64,000 bases of DNA from JAOUEA01 sp963790335 (GCA_963790335.1 CAWBOB010000006.1:62001-126000); one strand, 5' to 3'. Positions 9,173-18,849 are shown, counted from the stretch's first letter. A program made the numbers and translations. The notes: generated from the sequence alone by a model not told the origin.

Positions 9173-10094
9173 CTACAGCCGCGTGATGGTGCCGGGCGGC
9201 GGCTCCGGATACGCCTCGGGGTGCACGGCCCACGCGAGGATCTCGAGCCCGTCGACGACCCTCGGCCCGGGCCGGGAGAAGAACGAGGTCGCGTCGACGG
9301 CGAAGACGTTGCCGGTTGCGGGCGGCCGGCGTCTCGGCGACCTCGGGATGCCGAACGACCTGTTCGGCTTCGGCTTCGGCTTCCTCGAGGTAGTAGCCGC
9401 AGGGCATGTAGACCAGCACTTCTGGGTAGCGCGTCGCGGATCTCCCGGTGCGTGATCGTGCGGGAGGGCTCGCCCTTGTCGCCGAAGCAGGTTCGTGGCG
9501 CCGACGGCCTCGACCATCTCGGGTACCCAGTGGCCCGCCGCGAACGGAGGCTCCGCCCACTCGAGACAGAGCACGTTCACGGTCGGCAGGCGCACCGCCG
9601 TGCGCTCGCACGGCGTCGACGCCGATCGCGCAGCGACGAGGCGAGCTCGGTCGCGCGCGCCTCGGCACCGAGCAGGCCGCCGACGGTCTCGATCTGGGCG
9701 ATCACGTCGTCGAGCGTGCTGGGGTCGAGCGAGACGCACCTTGGTGCGAGTCGGTGAGTCCGAGCTGGGCGAGCGCCTCCTCGACGTGGCCGGCGGGCAC
9801 GGCGCAGACGCGGCAGAGGTCCTGGGTGAGGATGAGATCGGGCTGCTCGCGGCGGATCAGGTCGGCGTCGAGCACGTACAACGGCCGCCCGGCGTCCATG
9901 CGCTCGCGCACCGCGGCGTCGATCTCGCGCGAGGTGAGCGGCCGCCCCTGCGGCAGCGCGCTGCGCGAGATCACCGGCTTCGTCACGGCCTCGGCCGGGA
10001 AATCGCACTCGTCGGTCACGCCGATCAGGTCGTCGCCGAAGCCGAGCGCGTACACGATCTCGGTGGCCGACGGCAGCAGGGAGGCGATCTTCAT
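9173..10094 (-). CDS. BtuF-like periplasmic binding protein (cobalamin/iron-chelate type)
   Basis: Solute-binding protein of the helical-backbone class (TroA/BtuF-like). N-terminal MKIASLLPSATEIVYALG, then GVTDECDFPAE, ADLIRREQPDLILTQDLC and VCAVPAGHVEEALAQLG, followed by VNVLCLEWAEPPFAAGHWVP, PEVLVYMPCGYYLEEAEAEA and a C-terminus ending PPPGTITRL. There is no signal peptide, as in the cytosolic or uncoupled actinobacterial members. At least four frame changes. No permease or ATPase adjacent. The ATG overlaps the end of the E2 gene. Confidence 0.75.
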
Positions 10095-11204
10095 CGCGGC
10101 AAGTCTCCCAGCCGCTCGCGATGCGCTGAGCGTGCGCACCAGGTCGGTGAGCGCCCGCCCGACCGTCGGCGCCGTCGAGCGCCCGATGATCGAAGGTGCA
10201 GCTGAGCGTGCAGGCAGGCCTGCGCGACGACCTGGCCGTCGACGACGAGCGCTCGCGGCGCGATCAGCCCGACCGCGAGCGTCACGCTCGTGCCGGGCGA
10301 GAGGATCGGTGTGCCGGCTTCGCTCCCGTAGCTGCCGGTGTTGCTGACGGCGATCGGTGGCGCCCGGTGAGCTCTCCGGGCGAGAGCGAGCCCGACCGCG
10401 CCGCCTCGGCGAGTCGCGCGATCTCGCTCGCGAGCTCGCCGATCGTGCGGGTGCCCGCATCGCGCACGACCGGCACGACGAGACCGCGGTCGGTGTCGGC
10501 GGCGATGCCCACGTGCACGTCGGTCGCGCTCGAGCAGGCTGTCGTCGACGCCACGCCGCGTTGAGCGTCGGGTGGGATCGCGATCGTGCGACAGAGCGCG
10601 GCGATCACGATCGGCAGCGGCGAGACGCCGAGCTCGCGCCGCATCGCCTCGAGCGCGGAGCAGTCGACCGTGCGGAAGGTCGTGACCTGCGGGATCGCCG
10701 CCTGCTGCTCGAGGTTGCGGGCGATCGCCCGCGAGTCGCGGCTGCGCCCGGACGCGCGGGGCGGGCGCGGCCCGGTCGGAGCCCTCGCCGCCGGCTGCTC
10801 GCACGTCGTCGGCCGTGATCGCGGCCCTGCTCGCCGGTTCCCGCAACCGAGGCGAGATCGACGCCCAGCTCCTTGGCAAGCTTGCGCACGGGCGGGGTGG
10901 TCCGCTGGGCGCGTCATCGTCTGGCTCCGGGCGTGCTCGCCGGCCGGTGGCGGACGCCGGCGCCGTCGCCGCGCCGCAGGGTCGAACGTGACGAGCGGCG
11001 AGCCGACCGGCACCGCCGTCCCGACCGCGCCGTGCAGCGGTGGTCACGACCCCGCGCGAACGGCGAGGGGATCTCGACGGTCGCCTTCGCGGTCTCGACC
11101 TCGACGAGGGGCTGGTTCAGCTCGACCGTGTCGCCTTCGGCGACGAGCCACTCGACGATCTCGCCGTCCTCGAGCCCTTCGCCGAGGTCCGGCATCGCGA
11201 ACAC
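10091..11204 (-). CDS. Dihydrolipoamide acyltransferase E2 of a 2-oxoacid dehydrogenase
   Basis: E2 core of a pyruvate or branched-chain 2-oxoacid dehydrogenase; it passes the acyl group from E1 to CoA. One lipoyl domain (MPDLGEGLEDGEIVEWLVAE, with the lipoylated lysine in VETAKATVEI), one peripheral-subunit-binding domain (VRKLAKELGVDLASVAGTG) and the acyltransferase domain (ADTDRGLVVPVVRDAGTRTI, FAVSNTGSYG, and HRALDG containing the catalytic His). At least five frame changes. At the 3' end one frame runs without a stop into the next gene and another stops at 10091. Follows E1 beta. No E3 gene is visible. Confidence 0.85.
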
Positions 11205-11222
11205 GCGCGCGTGCGGCGTCCA

Positions 11223-12189
11223 TCAGTACGCCACCACCTCGCGAACCGCGGCGGCGATGCGCTGCACGCTCGGCAGGTAGTGGTGCTCGAGCGCGGCCGG
11301 CGGGTACGGCACGTCGTAGCCGGTGACCCGGCGCACCGGCGCCTCGAGGAAGTCGAACGCCTCCTCGACGATGCGCGCGGTGATCTCGGCACCGAGCCCG
11401 AGCGTCTCTCGGAGCCTCGTGCACGACCACGGCGCGGCCGGTCTCGCGCACGCATCGCGCGATGAGCTCGGTGTCGAGCGGCGAGAGCGTGCGCAGGTCG
11501 ACCACGCGCGCCGAGACGCCCTCGTCGTCGAGCACGGTCGCCGCGTCGAGGCTCCGCGCAACCATCGCGCCGTAGGTGAAGACCGTTGCCGCGTCGCCGT
11601 CGCGCACGACCGCGCCCCGCCCGATGTCGATGCCCTCGCTCGTGAGCTCGGTATCGGCCTTGGCCCAGTAGCGGGCCTTCGGCTCGAGCACGATCACCGG
11701 GTCGGGGTCGGCGATCGCCAGGCGCAGCAGGCCGTAGGCGTCGGCGGGGTTCGACGGCGACACGACTTTGAGCCCCGCGGTGTGCACGTAGTAGGTCTCG
11801 GGGCTCTCGCCGTGATGCTCCTTGCCCTTGATGCCGCCGAACGCCGGCATGCGGATCGTGATCGGCATCTCGATGCGCCCCCGGGTGCGATCTCGCATCT
11901 TGGCGACGTGATCGATGATCTGCTCGAGCGCCGGGTAGGAGAACGCGTCGAACTGCATCTCGACGACGCTCCGCCAGCCGGCGAACGCGAGCCCGACCGC
12001 CGCGCCCACGGTGCCCGATTCGCTGATCGGCGTGTCGAACACGCGCCTGGCACCGAACGCTTCCTGCAGGCCGTCGGTCACGCGGAACACCCCGCCCGAT
12101 CGCCCCACGTCCTGACCGAAGACCAGCACTCGCTCGTCGTCGCGCATCGCGTCGCGCAGCGCCGCGTTCAGCGCCGCCACCATCGTCAT
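11223..12189 (-). CDS. 2-oxoacid dehydrogenase E1 component, beta subunit
   Basis: Pairs with E1 alpha to decarboxylate a 2-oxoacid with thiamine diphosphate. Motifs: ERVLVFGQDVGRSGGVFRVT, RVFDTPISESGTVGAAVGLA, VEMQFDAFSYPALEQIIDHV, MPAFGGIKGKEHHGESPETY and VVDLRTLSPLDTELI. The C-terminal transketolase domain ends with VTGYDVPYPPAALEHHYLPS. One frame change near 11420. ATG 12189 overlaps the E1 alpha stop, so E1 alpha, E1 beta and E2 form one operon. The sequence resembles branched-chain and acetoin types as much as pyruvate types, so the substrate is left open. Confidence 0.9.
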
Positions 12190-12190
12190 C

Positions 12191-13303
12191 TCAGGCACCG
12201 AGCACCTCGCCGGCGCTGCTCGGTGAGGCCACGCGGGCGAGTCGGCGTAGGCGAAGTCGAACATCCACTCCGACGGGAGGCGGCGGCTGGGCGATCAGCG
12301 CCTCCCTGATCGCGAGCACCTGATCGTCGATCTCGGCCTGCCACCCCTCGAGCAGTGCGTCGTCGACGTGACCCTCGGCGGCGAGCCAGCGCGGAAGCGG
12401 GTGATCGGATCGAACGTCCGGGCGCACCGCGACATCGTCGTCGGATCGGTAGCGGCCCGGGTCGTCGGCCGTGGAATGCGCGCCGATCGCGGTAGGTGAG
12501 CGCCTCGATCAGGGTCGGGCCCGTCGCCGGCGACGGGCGCGCGCAGCCGCGTCGCGGGTCGCGCGGTACACGGCGAGCACGTCGTTGCCGTCGACCCGCA
12601 CGCCGGGAAAGCCGTATCCCTCGGCGCGCTTCCAGATCTCACCGGCGGTCTGCGACGTGGTGGGCACGCTGATCGCCCATCCGTTGTTCTGGCAGAACAG
12701 CACGACCGGCGCGCCGAAGACGCCCGCGAGGTTCGCCGCCTCGTGGAAGTCGCCTTCGCTCGCGCTTCCGTCACCGAAGTACGCGAGCGAGCAGGCCCGT
12801 GCCTCGTCGAGGGCCAGGCCCATCGCGTAGCCGACGGCGTGCGCGATCTGGGTCGCGACCGGGATGCAGATCGGCCCGAACCGGGTCGCCCGATGGTCGT
12901 ACGGGCCGCCGTGCCACGTTCCTCGGTGATAGGCGAGGTACTGCACGGGATCGACGCCGCGCACGAGCGCCGCAGCGAGCTCGCGGAACGTGGGGAAGAC
13001 GAAGTCATCGGCTCCGAGTGCCATGGCGCTGCCGATCTGGGCGGCTTCCTGGCCCTCGAACCCGGGATAGACGGTCAGCTCGCCCTGGCGCTGCAGGGCG
13101 ATGCATTCATGGTCGAGCCGGCGGGCGAGCAGCATGAACCGCAGCAGCGAGCGGAGCCCGTCGGGGTCCAGTCCGACGTCGGTGTCGCCGACCACCGAGC
13201 CGTCGCGGGCGAGCACCCGCACCGGTTCCGTGCCGCGCCAATGCTCCGGTTCGGACGCCACGCAGAACCCCCTCGAGTCTCCTCCATCGAACGCCGAGAG
13301 CAT
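12191..13303 (-). CDS. 2-oxoacid dehydrogenase E1 component, alpha subunit
   Basis: Thiamine-diphosphate-binding subunit of E1. Motifs: LDHECIALQRQGELTVYPGF, GQEAAQIGSAMALGADDFVF, YHRGTWHGG, IPVATQIAHAVGYAMGLAL and the diphosphate site YFGDGSASEGDFHEAANLA followed by VVLFCQNNGWAISVPT. The C-terminal third has two or three frame changes (near 12520, 12480 and 12400) before LAEEGHVDD-type helices (seen as LAAEGHVDDALLEGW). ATG 13303 gives an N-terminus slightly longer than usual; a GTG about 40 bases downstream, preceded by GAGGGGG, is an alternative start. A divergent gene starts at 13337, so this spacer must hold promoters for both. Confidence 0.9.
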
Positions 13304-13320
13304 AGGGGAGACCCGGCTCG

Positions 13321-13326
13321 TAGACT
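13321..13326 (+). promoter_or_regulatory. -10 box (TAGACT)
   Basis: TANNNT hexamer 10 nt before the ATG at 13337, same geometry as other leaderless starts in this window. Confidence 0.45.
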
Positions 13327-13336
13327 CGGCTGACCG

Positions 13337-14143
13337 ATGGTGCCCAGCGCATTCCTCCGTGTGTACCAGCCGCTCGATGCGTTCGAGCGGAGCGAGCAGC
13401 TGCATTGGGAACGCTTCGTGGTGGGGGGGTCACCGGCGATGCCCGGGCGTCCTCGATACGCCGATCGCCCGACGGTCGGCAGGCTCGGGGTGCTCGCGCC
13501 CGCCGACGCCGACACCGCCGACGTGATGCACCTCGACGGCCGAACGCTCATCAGTCCTCGGCGCATGCGCATGCGCGTGCTGGCCGCCATGGTGTCGTTC
13601 CGGGAAACGCGTTCGATCGAGTTCTGGGAGCAATTCGTACCGAAGAAGGACGGGAAACGGGCCGCCCGGGATCTCGCACGTCTGCGCCGCCGGGATCCGT
13701 CGGCGGTGGCGTTCTGCCACCAGAGCCCCTGGTACGTGCCGATCCGATGGTTCGTGCTCTTCCGCGACGACGAGCGAGAGCTCACGCGTCTCGCCGATGG
13801 ACCGTGGCGACTGCGCTACCGGACCACCACGCGCCGCGCGATCCGGCGAGCCGAGCGGGCGATCGGTCCGTTGCGCCGATCCGACCTCGGCCCGATCGGC
13901 GATCTCATCCTCGATCTGCATCAATGGATGCTGCAGTTCGACCCGGGCTCGATCGTCGAGCTCGACTACGCGGAGCTCTGCGACTTCCAGCGCTGGGACG
14001 AGCTCGACAACGATCACTCGGCGCGCGACATCGACCAAGCGCTGCGGGCGCTCGAAGCGGGGGAGTACCTGCAGGCGGCAGACGTCTACCAGGGCGTGCT
14101 CACCAGGTGGGCGGAAGTGCGAGGACGCGAGGTCATGAACTGA
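13337..14143 (+). CDS. Conserved actinobacterial protein of unknown function
   Basis: 268-residue soluble protein that I do not recognise as a characterised family. The N-terminal MVPSAFLRVYQPLDAFERSE resembles hypothetical proteins often seen in actinobacteria. The middle is rich in Arg and Trp (SPWYVPIRWFVLFRDDEREL, LRYRTTTRRAIRRAERAI). The C-terminus is acidic and helical and ends WAEVRGREVMN. No signal peptide, membrane segment or Cys cluster. It ends just before tRNA-Phe on the other strand. Frame intact. Confidence 0.65.
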   Translation: MVPSAFLRVYQPLDAFERSEQLHWERFVVGGSPAMPGRPRYADRPTVGRLGVLAPADADTADVMHLDGRTLISPRRMRMRVLAAMVSFRETRSIEFWEQFVPKKDGKRAARDLARLRRRDPSAVAFCHQSPWYVPIRWFVLFRDDERELTRLADGPWRLRYRTTTRRAIRRAERAIGPLRRSDLGPIGDLILDLHQWMLQFDPGSIVELDYAELCDFQRWDELDNDHSARDIDQALRALEAGEYLQAADVYQGVLTRWAEVRGREVMN

Positions 14144-14145
14144 GG

Positions 14146-14218
14146 TGGCCAGGGGCAGAATCGAACTGCCGACACCGCGGTTTTCAGCCGCGTGCTCTGC
14201 CAACTGAGCTACCTGGCC
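14146..14218 (-). tRNA. tRNA-Phe (GAA)
   Basis: Cloverleaf on the minus strand: acceptor stem GGCCAGG/CCTGGCC, D-arm around AGCTCAGTTGGCAGAGC, anticodon loop CTGAAAA giving GAA, and T-arm with GTTCGATTC. The discriminator is A and CCA is not encoded. In actinobacteria tRNA-Phe commonly lies next to tRNA-Asp and tRNA-Glu; here they are about 5.1 kb away. Confidence 0.95.
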
Positions 14219-14978
14219 CGGGCCGGTAGAAGACCCGGCAGAGATCTCCACCGAGGTCATCACCAGCGCGTTGCAGTGTAGCGAGTGGAGGTGGGTCAGG
14301 ACCCGGTGCGCCATCTGGGCCTTCGGGCGGTTTCCGGGACAGCCTCGATCCTTACCGGGAATGGAGCCGGAAGTGGAGCGATTCACGCGGCCGCCTCGAG
14401 GTCCTCAGCTGATCTGTGGCGAGCCATCGAGAGGGCGTTGTCCCCTGCTGCGGCGACGGCAACGGTGGCTGCGTTCGCGACGGTGTAGCCACCAGCGTCA
14501 TCACCAGTGCAGAACCTCCGGCGATGAAGTTCCGCCGTGAAGGGGAGACCTGACCGATCCTCTCAGGGGGTGCGGGCGGGTTCTTGATGCGCGTGTATCG
14601 CGGAAGCGAAGCGGTCGTTTGCGAGGCAGCAGGGCTGAGGATACTGCAGTGGGCGCTGATACTCCGGTCCGCCCGTCGACCACCATCAGACCCCGGACTC
14701 AACTCCAACGGCGAATTGATGGGATAGGGACCCCATTCGCTACGAGGCGGGTGGGGTAGCTTGGGCCAAGCGTTTCTCGCCTCAACGGTTCCGCTGACCG
14801 AAATCACTCCTGAGCGTCCGCCCTGCCTCCTGAACTTGCGGGGCCGTTTGCTGTAGGTAGCGTAGCCGGATCACCGCCCCGAAGGGAAGAGACAACGTTC
14901 CGAGTCGTCCTAAGCCTGTTGACGGCCGGACCGGGCCGTACTACGAACACTCTTGCCAACGGCCGCAACGAGGACGCG
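14219..14978. other. Spacer between tRNA-Phe and the CATRA-like island
   Basis: About 760 bases without a convincing gene. It looks less GC-biased than its neighbours. On the minus strand around 14500-14560 a twin-arginine-like segment (SRRNFIAGGSALVMTLVA) is followed, one frame over, by a short Ala-rich end (NALSMARHRSAEDLEAAA). This could be a small secreted peptide gene broken by one base, or a remnant. I saw no integrase and no copy of a tRNA end. Confidence 0.4.
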
Positions 14979-15302
14979 ATGCCGACGATCGATGACGACG
15001 ACCGGAACGAGCTCCGTCTCACGCTCAATGTGGTGCCGGGCTGGGAGCTGTCCCCCACCGGGTGGAGCACGGTCCGGCGCTCTCTCGTCGGCGTGCAGAA
15101 CGCCTTGGAACGCGGCGATCGGGTCTCCCTCTACCGCCATCTCGAGGAGATCGACAGCGCGGCTCCGGCACGGCTGGCACGCCTGTCACCCGATGCCGAC
15201 ATGGCTGACGGCGCCTCCTCGTCGCCTCCGGAACCCGTGCTCGAGCTCGTGAACGCCCTCGTGCACGCTCCGGATCCAGGATCGAAAGGCGGAGCGCCGT
15301 GA
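14979..15302 (+). CDS. Small CATASP-like protein of a CATRA conflict system
   Basis: 107-residue small, mostly helical protein: RNELRLTLNVVPGWELSPTG, WSTVRRSLVGVQNALERGD and LYRHLEEIDSAAPARLAR. The pattern, and its position directly before a CATRA-like gene, match what I recall of CATASP, the CATRA-associated small protein defined by comparative genomics. The start at ATG 14979 is preceded by GAGGA; an in-frame upstream extension lacks a better site. The stop overlaps the next start (GTGA), so the two are translationally coupled. Role unknown; perhaps a regulator or adaptor. Recalled family match; not searched. Confidence 0.65.
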   Translation: MPTIDDDDRNELRLTLNVVPGWELSPTGWSTVRRSLVGVQNALERGDRVSLYRHLEEIDSAAPARLARLSPDADMADGASSSPPEPVLELVNALVHAPDPGSKGGAP

Positions 15303-16795
15303 CCCTCGATCCGCATGAGCAGGTCGCGTTCGCCGAGCCCAGCCTCGTCGTGCACGCGTTCGCCCCGCTCACCGCCGGCTCGAACGATCGGAACACGGCG
15401 CAGTCCTACCTTCGGTCCCTGTGGGAAGCCTGCGGTGGCCTCGGCATGAGCGACGCTCCCTTGCCCGGCGTCGACACCTCGTTCGTCTGGCCCGACAGCC
15501 CGTCGGTACCCTTCGAGATCCTCGCCGCCCGAGGAACGCCGGGTGCCGGCAAGGGCCGTCAGGGCCTGATGTTCCGCCGTCATGACGTTGTCGGACTAGC
15601 GATCGCATTCGACGATCCGGCGTCATCGAAGGATCTCGACGGATGGCGGGAGCTGCTCGAGACGTGGAAGGGGGCCACCGGCGAGCTCGCGGTCCCCGGC
15701 GCGCTGCTGGGGGAGACCTTCACCTTCCTCTGCGCCTACGACGCGCCATCGACCGACCCGCTGCGCCCGGCCGTCGAGCGGGCCATGCACCCATGCGGGC
15801 TCCGTCTCTGGAACACGCCGTACGAGCCGCAGAGCGGCATCGTCCTGTGGGACGGCGAGGAGGCGGCCGGCCGGCGGGTGGTGGCGGCCCTCGCGCCGCT
15901 CGGCAGCCGCGACGAGCTGTCGCGGCTGTTCTGGTGGGCGGGCGAGCAGGACCTGGCACGCATGGTGCAGTACCAGGTGCATGCCGCAAAGGTCCGCTAC
16001 GAGGAGCGTGTGCACGCAGTGCGCAAAACGAACCTCGCAACGGCCGTCGAGCGCGTGGCACGCGCGGTCGACGAGTCTCTAGCGGCGCATCGCGAACTCG
16101 ATGCGCGGTCGACGGGCACGATCGCGACCGCCGAACGCCGGCTGATCGAGGCCCAGGCCGACTCGGCGGGTCTCGTGATCCAGCTCTCGTACTTCCGCGC
16201 GCTGCAGCGCACCATCGACATCGCGCGCCACAATATGGCGCTGGTCGCGCCGGGCGGCCCGGGTGCGTATCCCGACACGATGATCGATCGGGACCGCGCG
16301 CTCGCCATGCGCCTGTCGGACCAGATCGAGCACGACATCGGCTATGCCGAGGCCGTCGGAGAGCGAGCGCAGCACGCGACGAGCCTGTCGTCGTTGCGAC
16401 TGCAGCAGAGCCAGGAGCGCCTGCAGGCCGGTCGATCGCGACTGGTGTTGTTCCAGACAGCCCTGTTGAGCGCCCTGCTCACCGGGATCGGCGCGATCGC
16501 GACGTTCGACCTGTCGCTCGACGTCGCCGGGCACCTGCGGTTCCCATTGCTTGCCACGCTGGTCACGGTGCTGCTGGCGGCACCCATCGTTGCCGCGAGC
16601 TGGCATGACGGATTCCGACCGCTCGACCGGCTCGTGATCGGACTGCTCGGAGGATCGCTCGCATGGTTGGGGCTCGCCACGGCGCTACCTTCAGCTCCTT
16701 GGTTCGCCGCGATGGCCGCAGTGGCGGCGGGCATGGGTCTCTCGCAGCTCCTCGCGAGCCGGCACCTGCGTCGCGACGACGAGGTTACGACCTGA
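15299..16795 (+). CDS. CATRA-like conflict-system protein with C-terminal membrane helices
   Basis: 498 residues. The N-terminal about 200 residues form a globular domain (VAFAEPSLVVHAFAPLT, LRSLWEACGGLG, RRHDVVGLAIAFDDP, WRELLETWKGATGELAVPG) that fits the CATRA-N description. Next come FWWAGEQDLARMVQYQV and a long helical coiled-coil (about 230-370). The C-terminus has three or four membrane helices (LVLFQTALLSALLTGIGAIA, FPLLATLVTVLLAAPIVA, LVIGLLGGSLAWLGLATAL, AAMAAVAAGMGLSQLLA), as in CATRA-C. It sits between a CATASP-like gene and a convergent CHAT-protease gene. Probably a membrane scaffold or sensor of a cell-suicide or defence module (inference). Frame intact. Confidence 0.7.
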   Translation: MTLDPHEQVAFAEPSLVVHAFAPLTAGSNDRNTAQSYLRSLWEACGGLGMSDAPLPGVDTSFVWPDSPSVPFEILAARGTPGAGKGRQGLMFRRHDVVGLAIAFDDPASSKDLDGWRELLETWKGATGELAVPGALLGETFTFLCAYDAPSTDPLRPAVERAMHPCGLRLWNTPYEPQSGIVLWDGEEAAGRRVVAALAPLGSRDELSRLFWWAGEQDLARMVQYQVHAAKVRYEERVHAVRKTNLATAVERVARAVDESLAAHRELDARSTGTIATAERRLIEAQADSAGLVIQLSYFRALQRTIDIARHNMALVAPGGPGAYPDTMIDRDRALAMRLSDQIEHDIGYAEAVGERAQHATSLSSLRLQQSQERLQAGRSRLVLFQTALLSALLTGIGAIATFDLSLDVAGHLRFPLLATLVTVLLAAPIVAASWHDGFRPLDRLVIGLLGGSLAWLGLATALPSAPWFAAMAAVAAGMGLSQLLASRHLRRDDEVTT

Positions 16796-18713
16796 GCAGG
16801 CCGCTGAGCGAGAACGTCGCGCGCTGGGGCTCGCTGAACCCCGGACACTGCACCGAGATCGTGAGACGGCCTTCGACGCTCGTGGCGGTGTAGACGCCGT
16901 CGACCGTGTCGGCCCCCGAGACCGTGAAGCTCAGGGCCCTCGTCACGGTCGTACCCTGACAATCGAGGCCTTCGTCGTTCCCGGCGTACGTACGTCCCTC
17001 CTTTCGCAGGTCCCACGTCCTCATGCCCCGACCTTCGACAGTCACCTCGGTGTCGCAGGCCTCCGGGAAGCACGTCGAGGAGAACAGCCAGTCCTCCGCG
17101 GGCCAGACCGTGCCGATCTCGCGCTCGTCGGGAGCGGCACCCCACAACGACGGACTCTGCGGTCCGTTGCGGTAGTCGATCAGGGTCATCTCCATCGCAT
17201 AGCGGCCGTCGAGGGCGGCGTCGGCCAGCGAGAGTGTCTGGGGCGGCTGCGAGGTGGCAACGCCCGAAGGAGATCCCGCCACGACGGACCCTCTGGGGGC
17301 CTCTGACCGAGCCGCCACGAACGCCAGGAATCCTCCGGCTGCGATCGCGAGGGCCGCCGCGGCGAGCCACGGGACGCGAGAGCGGCGCGGCGGCCCGCTG
17401 CGGCCGGACCTCTCGTCGCCTCGGGCCGGTGGCATAACCGCGGGCTCTCGCTCAGGAGCTCGGCCGGGCGCACGTACCGGCTCGGGTTCGCGTACCGGCT
17501 CGGGTTCGCCTACAGGAACGGGTTCGCCTTCCGGCTCTGGTTCGCCGACCGGCTCGGTCTCGACCGCCGGTGGCAACAGGGCGCCGGTATCGAGTCGGAA
17601 GAGAACCCCGTCGGGTGCCCGGGTGTAGAGGATGGGGGTGCCCCACTCGAGCGAGTCGCCCCTTGCGAAGCTGATGGCCTTGCGCGACTCCGCGACGGCA
17701 GCATCGATGGGCATGCCTCGCGCGATCGACTCGTAGAAGGTCCGCGCCAGCTCGACCGCAGCGGCATCGCCGATCTCGTACTGCATCGCGAGCACCGCGG
17801 GGATGCCACGCCGCACGAGGATCGAGGCCGTTCCGGAGAAGATGTCGCGTGAGCCTCCCCTCGCGCCTTCACAGGCGTTGAGCATGACTAGCCGAAGGGT
17901 CGGATGATCGGCCAGCATGCGGGCGAGCTGCGTCGCGCTGAACGACGCAGATGCCCCGTGCTCGTCGACGAGCGCGACCGTGCCCTCGTCGCGCGCGGCG
18001 TCGAACCGTCCGTGGCCCGAGAAATGGAACAGGTGCCACGTGTCGTCGTCGAGCCGCCGCTGAAGGGTGCGCCAGCTGCCGTCAAGGATCCACTCGACCT
18101 CGATGGCGCCGGCGGCGACGAGTCCAGCGAGAGCCGTCTCGACCCGCAACCGTTCGCGCTCGACGTTCAGCGTCGGCAGGTCGTCGGGCGAGGCGACCAT
18201 CGCGAGCATTCGGAGCGGCGGCTCCACCCGCAAGGGGACCACCGGGGAGGCGAGTTCCAGGTACCTCACGACAGGTGAGTACTTCGACAACGAGAGGTAC
18301 TCCCCGGCCCGCGCGTCGTACATGAACTCCCAGGGGAGGGTCGCGACCTCGGGCGCCTGGATGCGGAGCTTGATGCGCACGCCCTTGCCCGTGGCCGACG
18401 CCTCATGGCGGCTCACGTCGAGGCAGCTCCGAACGTCGCCTGAGAAGAGCGAATCGAAGAGCGCGCCACCGAACCCTTCGACCGTGGCGTCATCGGGCGA
18501 CGCCATGCGCCGCACCGTCGTCGACGAGCTGAGCAGCGCCAGCCGGAGGGCCTGCAGCTTGTTCTCGAGCTCGAGACCCTCGAAGGGAAGGCGCATCATG
18601 CCGCGTGGCTCCCCCGCCGGCGAGCGCAGCACGGCCACGGGGTAGCCGTCGGCGGTCAGCTCCCCGATCTCGACCTCGAAGTCGATGTACTCGATCCCCC
18701 CGCGCTCGCTCAC
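16785..18713 (-). CDS. Membrane-anchored CHAT-domain (caspase-like) protease
   Basis: 642 residues from GTG 18713. Residues about 1-180 are an N-terminal domain (LPWEFMYDARAGEYLSLSKY precedes the protease). The CHAT domain has the catalytic His in LFHFSGHGRFDA and the catalytic Cys in LVMLNACEGARGG, then GIPAVLAMQYEIGDAAA and SRKAISFARGDSLEWGTP. A Pro-Glu-rich linker of 6-residue repeats follows, then one membrane helix (VPWLAAAALAIAAGGFLAFV) and an approximately 180-residue C-terminal domain with Cys pairs (SSTCFPEACDTEV, LDCQGTTV, SVQCPG) likely outside the cell. It overlaps the CATRA-like gene by 11 bases in convergent orientation. The open frame continues upstream into an oxidoreductase remnant, which I exclude. 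Likely effector. Confidence 0.85.
   Translation of the reverse strand: MSERGGIEYIDFEVEIGELTADGYPVAVLRSPAGEPRGMMRLPFEGLELENKLQALRLALLSSSTTVRRMASPDDATVEGFGGALFDSLFSGDVRSCLDVSRHEASATGKGVRIKLRIQAPEVATLPWEFMYDARAGEYLSLSKYSPVVRYLELASPVVPLRVEPPLRMLAMVASPDDLPTLNVERERLRVETALAGLVAAGAIEVEWILDGSWRTLQRRLDDDTWHLFHFSGHGRFDAARDEGTVALVDEHGASASFSATQLARMLADHPTLRLVMLNACEGARGGSRDIFSGTASILVRRGIPAVLAMQYEIGDAAAVELARTFYESIARGMPIDAAVAESRKAISFARGDSLEWGTPILYTRAPDGVLFRLDTGALLPPAVETEPVGEPEPEGEPVPVGEPEPVREPEPVRAPGRAPEREPAVMPPARGDERSGRSGPPRRSRVPWLAAAALAIAAGGFLAFVAARSEAPRGSVVAGSPSGVATSQPPQTLSLADAALDGRYAMEMTLIDYRNGPQSPSLWGAAPDEREIGTVWPAEDWLFSSTCFPEACDTEVTVEGRGMRTWDLRKEGRTYAGNDEGLDCQGTTVTRALSFTVSGADTVDGVYTATSVEGRLTISVQCPGFSEPQRATFSLSGLLRS
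17475..17564 (-). repeat. Five 18-bp coding repeats in the CHAT protein linker
   Basis: Five units of 18 bases, the first two nearly identical (TACCGGCTCGGGTTCGCG/C), encoding Pro-Glu-rich 6-residue repeats just before the membrane helix. In frame, so length changes would alter only the linker. Confidence 0.85.
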
Positions 18714-18849
18714 GGGGCGAGGGTATTCCGCCCCCGCGATCGCAGGCAAGGTTGTGAGCGAGCGCGCAGGTGCGTCGTGGGGCGGTCGACCCGGTTCCGG
18801 CACCTTCCCTTGGGGAACAATCACGAGTGGATGTGTGCGCACCCCGTCA

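Noticed and set aside
14219..14300. Attachment-site copy of the tRNA-Asp 3' end
   Set aside because: No stretch resembling the tRNA-Asp T-arm and acceptor (CGAAGCCCGTCGGGCGC) was found by eye near the far side of the island.
14352..14807. 151-residue minus-strand ORF with a twin-arginine-like segment
   Set aside because: The composition outside the segment is not protein-like and the likely peptide end lies in another frame. Kept only as a note in the spacer entry.
17475..17564. Short tandem repeats as a CRISPR or origin iteron
   Set aside because: They are in frame within the CHAT linker and code for Pro-Glu repeats; there is no spacer and no replication gene nearby.
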